Source: Trifolium pratense | Lineage: Eukaryota; Streptophyta; Magnoliopsida; Fabales; Fabaceae | DNA: 64,000 nt | Reading direction: 5' to 3' | Assembly: GCF_020283565.1 (NCBI RefSeq) | Contig: NC_060063.1 | Coordinates: 19,844,720 to 19,908,719 of the forward strand | Shown: in pieces, positions 51,569 through 62,610 of the stretch | Numbering within the stretch: the first letter of the stretch is position 1 | Layout: every line of letters starts with the position of its first letter | Notes under the pieces: generated by a model | Told to the model about the DNA's origin: nothing | The model's input: the letters and a program-made list of their open reading frames with translations, nothing else | The model's database searches: none | Program-made: the position numbers and the translations under genes

Positions 51569-51995
51569 GCGACAGATTTGCCGACTGATTTTTCAGTCAC
51601 TAAAAATTGGTCTCTAATTCAGTCACTATATTTTGTTAGTGACTGATTTGGTTACTGATTTTTTTTTTTGCATTTGTAGCTTAATATTTCGGTCTCTAAT
51701 TTGGTCTCTATAGTGACCAAAAATTTTTGGTCTCTAAATCGGTCTCTAAAAGCAAAATTTCTAGTAGTGTCTATTTATAAGATAACAACCCTAGTACCAC
51801 CCATCATGGACTCTAGAGTTGGGCCTACACTTTGTTTCTACACAAATCAGAATTAGTGTTCAAGCCCATTATTACTGATCACAATTATTGGGCTTAAGCA
51901 TCATCAAATGGATCACAACAACATCAACCCGTTTTTATTAAAACCAAAACTCACAATTGATTGCAGCCCACAGAATATTAGAAAATATTCTAACA

Positions 51996-52085
51996 TTCTC
52001 CCACTTGGGCAAAATCAATTGTGTATATTTAATTTGAAGAAAACATTTTGAAAACGACTCTCGGGTTGACAACATATTTTAACGT
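51996..52085 (-). repeat. extra copy of the LARD 3' internal end outside its 5' LTR
   Basis: These 90 bp match 43130-43219 base for base as far as I can see, up to TATTTTAACGT, then diverge into host sequence. Confidence 0.9.
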
Positions 52086-52164
52086 TGGTTGTTTAATTAG
52101 AAAATGCATTTTTTAACGTGGCATCATAAAAACATTGGTTGTTTAATTAGAAAATGCATTTTTT
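52085..52164. repeat. 30-bp direct repeat around a 20-nt filler
   Basis: A 30-bp word containing GGTTGTTTAATTAGAAAATG is present at 52085-52114 and 52135-52164 with AACGTGGCATCATAAAAACA between. The filler starts with AACGTGG, which is also the continuation of the LARD internal sequence at 43215, suggesting template switching during break repair at the element junction. Confidence 0.75.
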
Positions 52165-53321
52165 TCAGGTTCTTTCTGCGCGTTATAGTGATGAGGGATT
52201 TTTCAACATTAGATGCAAAGGTAATCACTTTCTTTCAAATTGGATTTCTTCTGGATTTCTGGTTACCATATTTTCCTAGTTGAATACTCCTTGCTATTGG
52301 ATGTAGAATACATATCATGTATGCAACTGGAAGAAATTTCTTCATCACACAAGTTACACATTCACAAGCAACATTACTCTTTCTAGTTTTTTCTTCGTAG
52401 TTATATTCCTTAATGGTCTTTATGTTTTGTTTCAGGTTATCTTCCCTTTTAAAATATTATTTATAATTTCCAATTTTTTCTTTTAGTTGATGATTTTGTT
52501 TGACCTATGTCTGTAATTAACATTTTCATGTGATTTTTTATATTTGTGCGGTAAGCTTTTGAAGTATTTTCAGAATATCAAGCAAACATTTGATAGTCTG
52601 GCTTATCCTTCTATGCAGAATGTAGGGATGCGTCTTTATGGTGGTTCACAATATCATTCGGGCAATGGCTGAATTTTGTTTTGTATTTGGAGGAATCAAG
52701 TGTCCTCCAATATCTCGGGAAGGAATTGTAAATGGTTGCGGAGTTGAAGACATTTATGACGGGACAAACTACTCTAGGTAATTCTATGCGTTCTATTACT
52801 CATTCTCGTAGTATTACTCACTTTCGAATATTAAAATAATTTTTATTTGGACCAACCAGGACTGCTTGTGTAATTGTTGTTGCAAAGGCTCATGACACAT
52901 TTGAAGCTTTTCTTCATCAGTTGGGGTCTAGATTGTTGCATATACTTAAGAGATTGCTCCCAATTTCTTTTTATCTTCTTCAGGTACGTACTCTCTCTTT
53001 ATTCATTTGTGATATATAAACTATTTTTGAGTTTTCAGCTAATTGCTTAATATTTTGAGATAAATGGTTCTTGACTTGCATCGAGGGCCTTTATGAAAAA
53101 ATCGTGTGGGTTTGATTCTTCGCAGTTGCCAATCTATGCTTAATAATCGAAGTTGAATTTCTGTACAAGTTAGTAATGGCGCGTATGTTGTCCTTCATGC
53201 AATTATTTGTCTTTTTTCTAAACTTACTGTATTTATTTATGCATTTTGGTTTTGACAGAAAGATTTTGAGTATCTAAGTCGCCATCAGGTGATCCTCAGA
53301 CCTGTTGCCTCTGCCTTCGAC

Positions 53322-53366
53322 AACTTTGCAGAATCTATTCTTAAAAAAAAAACTTTGCAGAATCTA
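53322..53366 (+). mobile_element. tail-only micro-retroposon in an ARC5 exon (locus 5)
   Basis: AACTTTGCAGAATCTA (53322-53337, 53351-53366) flanks 13 nt, TTCTTAAAAAAAA. The repeat is exon sequence, so the insert interrupts coding text. Confidence 0.55.
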
Positions 53367-53569
53367 CTGAAAAATCATGCCATGAAAAGTTAACCATTGT
53401 TTGCCTTCAATTGCTTAGTTTCTTTCCACATGTCGAATGAAATCACGAGCCTTTTTTTTCTCTAAAAAATAACTGAATGAAATAACAACAAAAACATCAT
53501 TAGCTTCGTTTTAGTTTTGGGTGAATCATATTGAGATGCATGTCAAAAATATCGGTACTCTTGATTGTC

Positions 53570-53611
53570 TGCTTACTATTTTTTTTTTTTGACAAGATTG
53601 CTTACTATTTT
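53570..53611 (-). mobile_element. tail-only micro-retroposon (locus 6)
   Basis: TGCTTACTATTTT (53570-53582, 53599-53611) flanks 16 nt that on the minus strand read ATCTTGTC followed by eight A residues. It shares the TTGTCAAAA word with loci 2 and 3. It lies in an intron of the ARC5 fragment. Confidence 0.6.
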
Positions 53612-54067
53612 CTAAAGGCCATTTGTTCATGCTCCTTTGCTGCAGATGTATGGAGGACTTGGTGAGCACCACACACAATAAGGTAAGCTTTGAAATGCTG
53701 CATTTCAAATTATATCACTTCCTAATTTGAATTTAAGCTAGACTTGTATGTTCGTCTGGTTACACTATTAAGAACCTATGAGTAAAGTATTATTTGCAAA
53801 GCTATGCTTTTCTTGCTTATTTTTTATATCTTATGTTTCCACTATCAACTTTTTAGAGTCGGGCTGGATTACACCAGTTCTTAGATTCATTTGGTGGAAC
53901 AGAACATTCCAATGTTTGTAATGATCCTACTGCAATTGTTCTATCTCAAACAAATCTGCAAGAAAAAGAAGACACAAAGCCACGGCAAGATGTAGAAGCT
54001 TGGTAAAGTGAATGTAGAAATGAAGTGTCGATTGTTTGGATTGAAGTATATATATTTACATATTAAT

Positions 54068-54124
54068 AATATATTGCAGTTCAATTCCTTTGCTTTTCCA
54101 AAAAAAATATATTGCAGTTCAATT
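54068..54124 (+). mobile_element. tail-only micro-retroposon at an ARC5 splice acceptor (locus 7)
   Basis: A 19-bp word AATATATTGCAGTTCAATT (54068-54086, 54106-54124) flanks 19 nt, CCTTTGCTTTTCCAAAAAA. The duplicated word contains the AG acceptor and first exon bases, so the insertion doubled the splice site. Confidence 0.6.
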
Positions 54125-54499
54125 GTTTCCTATTGACGCCCATTGTGGACAATTTGCATGCGCGCGCCTTCGAGAAGACCTAGAATCTGCTTTTGAAGAT
54201 GACTTTGAAAATGTTTTCGACATAACCAATCTGCAGCTTTCATTGGGGCAACAAAAGAGAGATGTAGAAATTGAAATGAAAAGGGTATCATAATTTATGA
54301 ATCTTATTTAGGTGGTTAGGACTGTTTCTAATTATTTATTGCATATTGTATTTGTATCATATTGTGTGTGGGATGTAATGATGCTCACCTATTTCAATTT
54401 AAAGCTAAAATTGTAATTTTAAACTTTGGTGACAATGAATGCAATGCATTAGAGGAAACTCTAAGTTTAGTATAATTATATCTAGTATTAAGAATTTGT

Positions 54500-55770
54500 T
54501 AAGTTTACATTCCACATCTATATTTGTTAAGTTTAAGTAGTTAACCAAATATGTTATCCAACTCCCCAGTTATCTAAAATTAACTACCCACAACTATATT
54601 GTTAATAATTTAAAGAAATCTCGTTATTTATTCACGTGTAGCATTGCAAATGAGACACACTTCTGATTGTTTTCAGATAAAAAAGTTAAAAAAAAGTTCA
54701 AGGTGAATTCTATTTTCATGTTTAAAAGATTTTAAGTCAGTTAACCAAATTTGTAGTCCAACTCCCCAATTATCTACACATAATTCCCCATGTTTGTATT
54801 GTTACTAATTTAAAGAAATATTACTATTGTCAATACAGGTGTAGGGAGTCATGTTCAGATAACTGGGGAGTTGGAGAACATATTTGGTTAGTTCTAGTTT
54901 TTCAAACTTGAAAATATCATTCACTTTTAATTTTTTTTTAACTTTCTCATTTGCAAACAATTAGACGTGTGTCGCATATACAATTTTACTTTTTAATAAA
55001 TAGTGAGATTCTATGAAATTATTACTAATATAGATGTGGAGAGTCATGTGTGATAACTAGGGAGTTTGAGAGCATATTTAGTTAACTAATTTAAAATAGG
55101 GTAAATAGTGTTATACCCCCTGCAAAATAGGCGAGTTTTGCGTTACCCCCTGCAAAATATTTTTTTGAGATTCCCCTTGCAATATCAAGATTCCTTGCGT
55201 TACCCCCTGGCTCAACAAGTAGACAAATGACATGGACGAATCTTGACGTGGCAGCACACATGGAAATTAATTAATTTTTTTTATTTATTTTTAAATGCCA
55301 ACTCAGTAATTATTTATTTTTTAATTAAAAAAATAAAAAAAAAATAACTTAAAAGTTGTTATATTTTTACGAACTTACTTAAAAAGAAAGTTTTGTTATT
55401 TTTTTTTAACTAAAAGTTATTATTATATAAAAAAAAATATAATACAATGTCAATCATGAACAAATAGTAAAAAAAAGGTGAATGATTTTTTCAAATTTGG
55501 AAGATTTTAAGCTTCTTAATCAATTTTGTACACCGACTCCCCACTTATCTACACATAACTCCCCTCACCTAGATTGTGAATAATTTCAAAAACTATCATT
55601 ATTTGTTCAAGAGTGGAATTGTATACGACACACATTTCTGATTGTTGTATGTAGATGATAAAGTTAAATGTGATTGATTTTTTCAAATTTGGAAGATTTT
55701 AAGTTTCTTAACCAACTTTGTACACCAACTCCCCACTTATCTACACATAACTCCCCTCACATAGATTGTG
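54500..55770. repeat. cluster of about 190-bp repeats, direct and inverted
   Basis: A unit with the core CAACTCCCCACTTATCTACA appears in forward direction near 54560, 54755, 55530 and 55722, and inverted near 54863 (AGATAACTGGGGAGTTGG) and 55050. The pair at 55496 and 55687 is in tandem with a period of about 191. Around 55090-55230 a different phrase (GTTACCCCCTGCAAAATA) is also repeated. There is no coding. The Helitron sits at the right edge of the cluster, just after ATTGTGAATAA. Confidence 0.75.
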
Positions 55771-55779
55771 AATAACTAG

Positions 55780-55804
55780 TGTGTGTATCCCGTGCAATGC
55801 ACGG
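55780..55804 (-). terminator. Helitron 3' hairpin
   Basis: CCGTGC and GCACGG pair around a 3-base loop, followed by ten bases and CTAG. In Helitrons this hairpin marks the stop for rolling-circle transposition; read-through lets the element capture flanking DNA. Confidence 0.85.
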
Positions 55805-56617
55805 TTCATGTAATTTTTTTGATTTTTTTTTCCTTGTTAATTGTAATATTAATACATTGTCTTGACCAAAAAAAATAAAATAAAAAATATTGATAAATTA
55901 TTTAAACGTTGTTCAAAATTACAATTATCAAACACGTCAACCTGTTCTGATTGAGCCTGATATAGGAAACCCAAACATTTAAAGCGTCTAGTCCGACCCA
56001 GTCCGTAAATCTTATTGCCCACACATCCATGGCCAACCCAATAAGCAAAAGCCTACACGCCTCATTAGGTCAGATTGTTTACTATTAATTTTTTTTTTAT
56101 TGAATAAGCTAAATTAGTCCACCTAAATTGGCAGTAGAGATAATCGAAATTAATAATAATAGACTTAAGGAACCAAAATACCTTTTTGTTTTGAAATAAA
56201 AATTAATGTTTAATTTGTTTTATCAAAAATCACAAATAATTAAAGTAGCTACCTCACTAATATCAGGAATATTATAGATTCTTGAATTAAAATTCCTATT
56301 CCGAAACAAACATAATTTGACTGAAACATTTTGATTCAACCGATGAAAATCTTTGACCATTCTAAAACTCTCGACCAAAGACTTTGAGAAATATTTAATA
56401 AATTTCACAAACTCACTACTCAAAAGAAATGTTGGTTGTTACTTTTGAGGAGATTTTATCAAACAATATAATAATTAAAGATAAAGAACTATAACTTAAA
56501 CAAAAAAAAAAAAATAACAAAATGAGTTCATAAATTAGATAATGTCTTTGATTAAATAAAAGATCTCATACAACAACAAACAAATAACAAAGAGTAAATA
56601 ACATAAAATCCTACCAC
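55805..56617. other. Helitron 3' non-coding part
   Basis: AT-rich. A minus-strand frame at 56223-56423 (VKFIKYFSKSLVESFRMVKD) has no recognisable domain. Nothing else is supported. Confidence 0.5.
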
Positions 56618-57627
56618 TAACTTAACTTGAACACAAATGCAACATTAGTGGGATTGAAGAGAGTAAACTTGAAACACAAAAGATTACCAACGAAAAATTC
56701 ACCCCTGCTGCAGAAATCATCCCATCCAATACCAATTGAGGTAGTTCTAAAAGGTATCTCAGTAAGAGCAATATCAAAGGAATGCATTGTTCCATTATCA
56801 CAACAAACTATAAAAAACTCAAAATTGCAACTCCTAAGATAATCTTCAAAAGACCCAAAAACATTCTGCAGGAGAAAGAATTTTAGTCAACACACATATT
56901 AAGAAAATGAAAAAACTGAATGAACAAAATTTTTACACATAGCAAGGCTTACCAAGAAAGGTTTCACAATATTGTCCAAAGTAACATTCATGTAGAATTC
57001 CAGTGTATAACCAATCTTCACAAATCTGCTATGATACATTGGAACTTGACAAAAACAATCTAGAGTTTTGCTACACATCAAACCAAACACACTTTTCCCA
57101 TATTAAACAAAATCAATTTCGTGGTTAGTTTCAAAACCAAACACATCTTTCATTTCGCTCCAACCATGAGTAAGAAGAGGACGAATAGAACTTTTGTTAT
57201 ATGCTACAACATGCAATTTATCCTTATAATCAATAACACTCCAACTTTCAAGCAAATCAGAATCAAACTCTTTGGCAAAATAAGGATCCACTTCACCAAA
57301 AATCTGAAACCATGATACAAAAAAAAACACAGAAATTACAATAAAAGAAATACATTATAAGAAAACCAACCATGAAGCATGTAAGTACTATGCAAACCAG
57401 TAAAACATTGAATAAAATGATAATAACCACACCTGATTGCTTAAATATATAGCAATGAATGAAGCAATTGGAGTAAGTTTAAGATAATCACTATAAAGAG
57501 ACATCTTATATTCAAATTGAGAGAAAGAATCAAATGCAAAGTACAATAAGTTGCAACATAAAACCAAATATATAGTGTATATACTACCTGAAGAATGAGA
57601 CTGAAACCAAAAACTCAAATCAACCAT
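56618..57627 (-). CDS. B3-like DNA-binding protein, Helitron-borne, probably broken
   Basis: Exon-like blocks on the minus strand: start MVDLSFWFQSHSS at 57627; SLYSDYLKLTPIASFIAIYL near 57507-57430; 57302-57118 with HVVAYNKSSIRPLLTHGW and SEMKDVFGFETNHEIDF; about 57090-56952 with PMYHSRFVKIGYTLEFYM; and a last block of 83 codons ending at about 56618 with GWDDFCSRGEFFVGNLLC then FKFTLFN. The two GW..(F/K) stretches followed by a G-(D/N)-x-L-x-F turn resemble two B3 folds, a plant DNA-binding domain of transcription factors. Exons are separated by plausible AG acceptors, but one block ends in a stop where the frame should continue, so it may be a decayed or misread gene. Whether it belongs to the Helitron or was captured is unknown. 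Confidence 0.45.
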
Positions 57628-58172
57628 TAAGTGAAAACAGAAATATTTTGGGAATAAGTGTTACAACTCCTAACATATACGGAAATGGTTATATTAAGTG
57701 CGTGTACCAATGATCCTGGCCGAAAGCAAGATAAGCAAAAAGTTGATTGGAATTGAATAAGCCAAAACACAATAAATGCAACTAAGAAGCCTTAAGCTAT
57801 GTAAAAGTCAACAAACAATAAATGAAAATGTTGTAGCTTCTATAAAAAGTAAATTGCTAAGCCAAGCCAATACAGGAAATGAAGTGTAAATGAAAGGAAA
57901 TTAACACCATCAAATCAATCTAATCTTGTCTAGCTTAGAAATAGAAATATAACAAACAAATTAAATTTATTAATAAGAGAATAAGACAAGAAAAATTGCT
58001 AACAAATATAATACTATTCAAATATAAGAAATTGGGAGATCATCAAATAGATAAAAAAAATAATACAAAAAATAAAATCTATATCCATAAATATATTTAT
58101 AAATAAATAATAGTAACACGAAAAAAAAAATAAAGAAATAATTTTACCTTATACAAATTTCCATAGAAGAAG

Positions 58173-60029
58173 TCAATTTTTTCTAAACACTTCTGGATAA
58201 ACAATATTGGTTGTTGAAGTCGAGGAAACACCAGATTCATCAAGAGCTAAAATCTTAAGACCTTGCCTAGTTTTCACCCGAGAGATGGCAACATACAATT
58301 GTCCATGAGTAAATACCGGTACAGGCAAATAAACCCCAACATTCAACAGAGTTTGTCCTTGACTTTTATTTATAGTCATTGCAAAACACACACAAAGAGG
58401 AAATTGCAATCTTTGAAAACTGATACCTATAGTAGTATCAGATGGTGTTAAACTGATTCGAGGGATGAAGACCTTTTCTCCATGATGTGGTCCGTTCACA
58501 ATCTCAGCACCAATAACATTAAAGCACAAATCCCTAACTATTAATCGAGTACCATTGCAAAGCCCAGAAGAAATATCTATATTTCTCAACAACATTATAG
58601 GGACACCAACCTTCAACTTTAATTTATGATTAGGAATTCCAGAACATTTAATATCATTTAAAAATTCGGTAGTAATCCACCTTTGGTCAATAACAACATC
58701 TTCATCACACCTACAAACCGTATCACAACTAAGATATTCTTTTTCCTCACCAGGTAACATAGCCATAACATAGTCATTAACCTTATCTACAAAATTTAAA
58801 GTCGGAGTTAAAATAGCACGGTGTTGGAAAAAAGTGTAATCACCAACATTATTAATGAAGTTTGGATAAATTGCATCAACAATATCTCCAATATGATTTC
58901 CAGAACTTTTAACGCGAAGATCTTCCGGTATTTCAATGATAGTCTCACCATCTTCAGAGTTACCAAGTTTACCATCACCAATATCTAGGATCCATTTACC
59001 AAATTCAACCAAAGCTTGATTCTGTTCTATATCATTAGAAAACTGTAATCTCATATTCTGTGACAATTTCAGCACTGTACATCTACGCCACAAAATAGAC
59101 GAATTAATAACAGCATGAACAATATCAGCTCTTCCACCCTTAGGTACAACAGGAAGAATTTGTCTAAAATCACCACCCAAAACAACAGTTTTACCACCAA
59201 ATGGAAGCCTCGAAGAACCCACCACAATTTTATCCATTACATCACGCATTAACCTCTCAAAAGATTCAAAAGCAAGTCTATTAATCATCGGAGCTTCATC
59301 CCAAATAATTAAACTTGTCATCCCTAAAAGTTGAACTTTCTTACCGTGTTTGTCAAGTATGCAAGATGACTCTTCAGTTAAAATTAATGGTATTCCAAAT
59401 TGGGAATGCGCAGTTCTTCCCCCAGGAAGAAGTAAAGAAGCAATACCACTTGATGCCACATTCAAAACAATTTTACCTTCTGATCTAAACCGATATGAAA
59501 GTGCATTCCATAAAAATGTTTTCCCGGAACCACCAAATCCATCAACAAAAAACATTCGGCCCAAATTATTGTTGACAGCATCAACTACTTGATCATATGC
59601 CATTAATTGTTCCTCATTTAAACACCTAAACAATTCCTCATGTTTCAAACCCATTTCATCACAATCATATGCCAATTCATTGGCAATAAAAAGATTATCA
59701 TATATATCAACCTCATCAGGAATAATCTTTGGGAAACACTCAAAATCATTCAAACATTTTCCATTAGCTCTAAGAATTTTATCTATTTCAATTAAACACA
59801 ACCTTTTGAGATCTTCGGAAGAAATAATCAAATCTATACACAAAAATAATAAATATAAAAATAAATTACATAACATAGAAACCAATTAAGAAAATTAAAT
59901 TAAAATCAGCAAAGAGACAAAAACCACAAATGTTCTCAACTAACCTGGATTTTGGAGAGCTCTCCGTTTTGAATATAGAATTCCATCGGCAATAATTTCC
60001 CATTTTTTTTCAAAAACACTTAAAGGATC
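58173..60029 (-). CDS. Helitron PIF1-like helicase, C-terminal part
   Basis: The main exon covers 58173-59833; an upstream exon, 59945-60029 (EKKWEIIADGILYSKRR), is joined by a 111-bp GT-AG intron and is cut at its 5' side by the gypsy LTR. Superfamily 1 helicase motifs are in order: Walker A GFGGSGKT, Walker B IIWDEAPM, GGDFRQILPVVPKGGR, LSQNMRL, and near the end TINKSQGQTL and VAISRVKTRQGLKIL. This is the helicase half of plant RepHel proteins, which unwinds DNA during rolling-circle transposition. No stop breaks the main exon. The Rep half is not in the window. The DEAPM box and the adjacent Helitron end set it apart from a host PIF1. Confidence 0.92.
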
Positions 60030-61000
60030 TGTAACGACCCAATTTTCATATTATTATTTTTATGTGTTAAAATATTTTATTTAACGTGGAATTTTAATTA
60101 AGTTAATAACTAGAGTTATTTATCGAGTACTTTAGTTATTAAGCGAGTAGAGAGAGTTAACGTGTTATTGGGCCAAACCAATTGGGCTTGAGGCCCAATG
60201 GGCCTTGAGTGTGTGTGAGGGGGGCGCCCATTAAGGGCAAGGAAAAGAGAGAGAATTCATTTTCTCATGTTCTTGTGTTTTTGAGAGAAAGAGAGGAAGA
60301 AGAGGAGAGCTTGGGAGCTAGAGCAAGGGGAGAGCTAGGGATTCGAGAGCTTCGCCGTGTTTTCTTCGAATCCAGGTAAGAGAGTAGATTTCATATTCGT
60401 GGGTGACTCGAGGAAGGGGAGAATGTCGATTTCTCCTCACCCGAACTTCCTCCACCCCATTTTCGTTTTAGCTTAGAACGGATTTTCTTGATGGAAATCG
60501 TTCCTAAGGTTCTTAATATGTTTAACATGCTTTTAACATGATTAATGAACGGATTTAATGGTTAAAACGAGTTTTCTAATGGATTAAACTCAAGAACTTT
60601 GTGTTCTTGAGAGTTTTGAGTAAAAGTGTTAAATCTCTACTTTTTCGTAGTAAAAATGGTAGATCGGTGAAATGAACCGTCCTTTTGTGTTTAGATATGT
60701 TTGTTGCACTTGAATATGAACTTATTTGGGGTTTATAACATGAAAAATGGCTTATGTGAGAGTCTTGAGAGTTTAGAGTTTGAAATGAGAAATGTAGAAA
60801 ATTGTTATCTATGAGGTCTGAACCTTTACGTGCAATTTTGACCTCTTTTCGTTGTGAACTGGTTTTAGTGGCCAACATAAACGTTGTAGCCCTGTTTGTT
60901 AGCTTTCCAACGAGTATATGTGCGTCTCCATTGGACTTTCTTAGCCCAAGTTATGATCGTTGCAATGAGAGGCTGTCCTGCAGAAATCCTGCACAATAAT

Positions 61001-61135
61001 TTCCGCCTGAAACGGCAGAACAGTGAGCAGCCAGCCTTTCAGATGTTTTTCCGCCCCAGGCGTAAATATTTCCGCCTCAGGCGTAAACTTCCGCCTCAAA
61101 CGTAAAAATTTCCGCCCCAGGCGGAAATACTGCAG
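61001..61135. repeat. TTCCGCC(C/T)CAGGCG quasi-palindrome cluster
   Basis: Five related copies of a GC-rich word, each a near-palindrome (CCGCCTCAGGCG type), stand at intervals of about 19 to 50 bases in otherwise AT-rich LTR DNA. Confidence 0.8.
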
Positions 61136-61354
61136 TTTTCACCAATTTTTCATCTGCTGTCTTCCTTTGCATGTATTTTCGATCAGTGGCTGATTCTTAC
61201 ATGATTGTTGATGATTGTTGATGCTTGTTGATGCTTGTTGATGAAGAATGATGTGTTGATGAATTGTTGATTATATTTGTGAATTATAATTGTTGTTGAT
61301 TGTTGATGATGTTTGTTTAAATATCAAAGAAGTATATTAAGGTGTTAATCAACT

Positions 61355-61645
61355 TAATAAAGAAGGATATTAGAGTATGTTATTCTAATAAAGAAGGATA
61401 TTAGAATTATGTTATTCTAATAAAGACGGATATTAAGGTATTGATTATCTTAATAAGGACGGACGTTGGATAGTGTTCCACGTTATTGTTGACGGGCTAT
61501 ATGCCAAAATTGTTGATGAATATATTCATGAGTTTTGAGTGCATGCATCATGAATATTTAGGGATATTGGCTTGTCCAATAAAGAAGGATATCGAACTAT
61601 ATTGTTTGATAAAGAAGAATATCGGAGGTGAAATACCCTGATAAA
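61355..61645. repeat. degenerate AATAAAGAAGGATATTA repeats
   Basis: A word like TAATAAAGAAGGATATTAGA recurs six or seven times with drifting spacing (about 35-40 bases in the best part). Confidence 0.75.
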
Positions 61646-61795
61646 GAAGATGGTACCACATGCATTAGAGGTGTCTAGAGGACATAACATGAATGTGAAG
61701 CATTAGATTGCATTAGGGATTATGTGTGCATTTTATAATAAATGATGTTTGACACATACTTGGTAAATGTTGATTGTTAATCCGTATGTGAGGAG

Positions 61796-62019
61796 CAGAG
61801 TCCGTCATGACTATAAAATGAACAACGCAGAGTCCGTCATGACTATAAAATGAACAACGCAGAGTCCGTCATGACTATAAAATGAACAACGCAGAGTCCG
61901 TCATGACTATAAATTGAACAACGCAGAGTCCGTCATGACTATAAAATGAACAACGCAGAGTCCGTCATGACTATAAATTGAACAACGCAGGGTCCGTCAT
62001 GACCATAATCTGAACAATG
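61796..62019. repeat. 32-bp minisatellite, 7 units
   Basis: Seven adjacent 32-bp units beginning CAGAGTCCGTCATGACTATA. The first three are identical; two in the middle have AAATTG for AAAATG; the last has several changes. Units follow each other with no spacers. Confidence 0.95.
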
Positions 62020-62597
62020 TATTTGTTGATGTTTTGGTATTGTCCGAGACGACGTGAAACTATATGTTTGGTGTATTTTGTGGATGTTTGATTAGGTGAT
62101 AAATGAAGTATATGCATGATATATGAATATGCATGAATGATGGTGATGTATATGTATAATGTATGATTATGCATGTTTTTGTGAAGAAGTGTTTAAGTAC
62201 CATTTACTTACACTTGTATAATTTGAGTATGTTATCTAACTCTCTTTTATGTGTTATGTGCTGGATCGTTGGGGGTCCAGATTTTACAGGATTTTGTGGT
62301 ATTCGATGTCGAGTCGTCGATGAAGCTCCGCTCTGATTGTGACACGGGAAAGGGTTGTATTTAGACTATAGGGTCTTTATGACTTTCGATATTTATTTGT
62401 AAAACTATACATTTTGAGAAATGATTATTTTGTATAAACACTGTTTTTACTAATTAATTACATTAGTATTATTTTGATAGAGGAGTGTAATACTCGAACC
62501 AATATTCAATAAATTAAATGTGATTTTCCGTTGCGTATTTTGAAAAAGATTTTACTAAAGGTAGAAATATATAAATAATGGGTTTGGGTGTTACAAT

Positions 62598-62610
62598 TGG
62601 TATCAGAGCC
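62598..62610 (+). promoter_or_regulatory. primer-binding site
   Basis: TGGTATCAGAGCC is complementary to the 3' end of initiator methionine tRNA, the usual primer for minus-strand cDNA in plant LTR elements. Confidence 0.92.

Larger units (their letters stand above)
52169..54295 (+). pseudogene. ARC5: ARC5/DRP5B (chloroplast-division dynamin) broken 3' fragment
   Basis: Exon-like blocks in order: 52169-52220; about 52600-52777 (CPPISREGIVNGCGVEDI then YDGTNYSR); 52860-52983 (FEAFLHQLGSRLLHILKRL); about 53262-53390 (KDFEYLSRHQ, ASAFDNFAES); 53646-53682 (CMEDLVSTTHNK); 53859-54006 (SRAGLHQFLDSFGGTEHS); 54118-54295 (FNCFLLTPIVD, LREDLESAFEDD, ENVFDITNLQ). I recognise these as the C-terminal half of ARC5/DRP5B, the dynamin that constricts chloroplasts from outside. 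GT donors and AG acceptors persist, so it is a DNA copy with introns, not a retrocopy. Breaks: a frameshift near 52670, a 13-nt tail insertion in the fourth block, an early TAA at 54004-54006, a lost middle exon and a shift near 54165. The GTPase domain is absent. Confidence 0.82.
55776..60029 (-). mobile_element. Helitron, 3' part with canonical terminus
   Basis: On the minus strand the element ends in CTAG followed by host T (plus 55779-55776, flanking base 55775), with a GC-rich hairpin CCGTGCATTGCACGG ten bases before it. That is the Helitron 3' signature (hairpin, then CTRR, insertion at A/T). Upstream lie a B3-like gene and a PIF1-like helicase. The 5' half, with the Rep endonuclease, should lie at higher coordinates but is cut off at 60029 by a gypsy LTR, so its state is unknown. 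Confidence 0.88.
60030..62595 (+). repeat. 5' LTR, 2566 bp
   Basis: It opens TGTAACGACCC and closes GGTGTTACA, so the termini form the inverted pair TGTAAC/GTTACA. A primer-binding site follows after two bases. Inside are a GC-rich quasi-palindrome cluster at 61001-61135, short repeats at 61204-61645 and a 32-bp minisatellite at 61796-62019. No protein is encoded. Confidence 0.9.

Noticed and set aside
61796..62019. CRISPR-like array of 32-bp repeats
   Set aside because: The units are adjacent with no spacers, in a plant LTR; this is a minisatellite.
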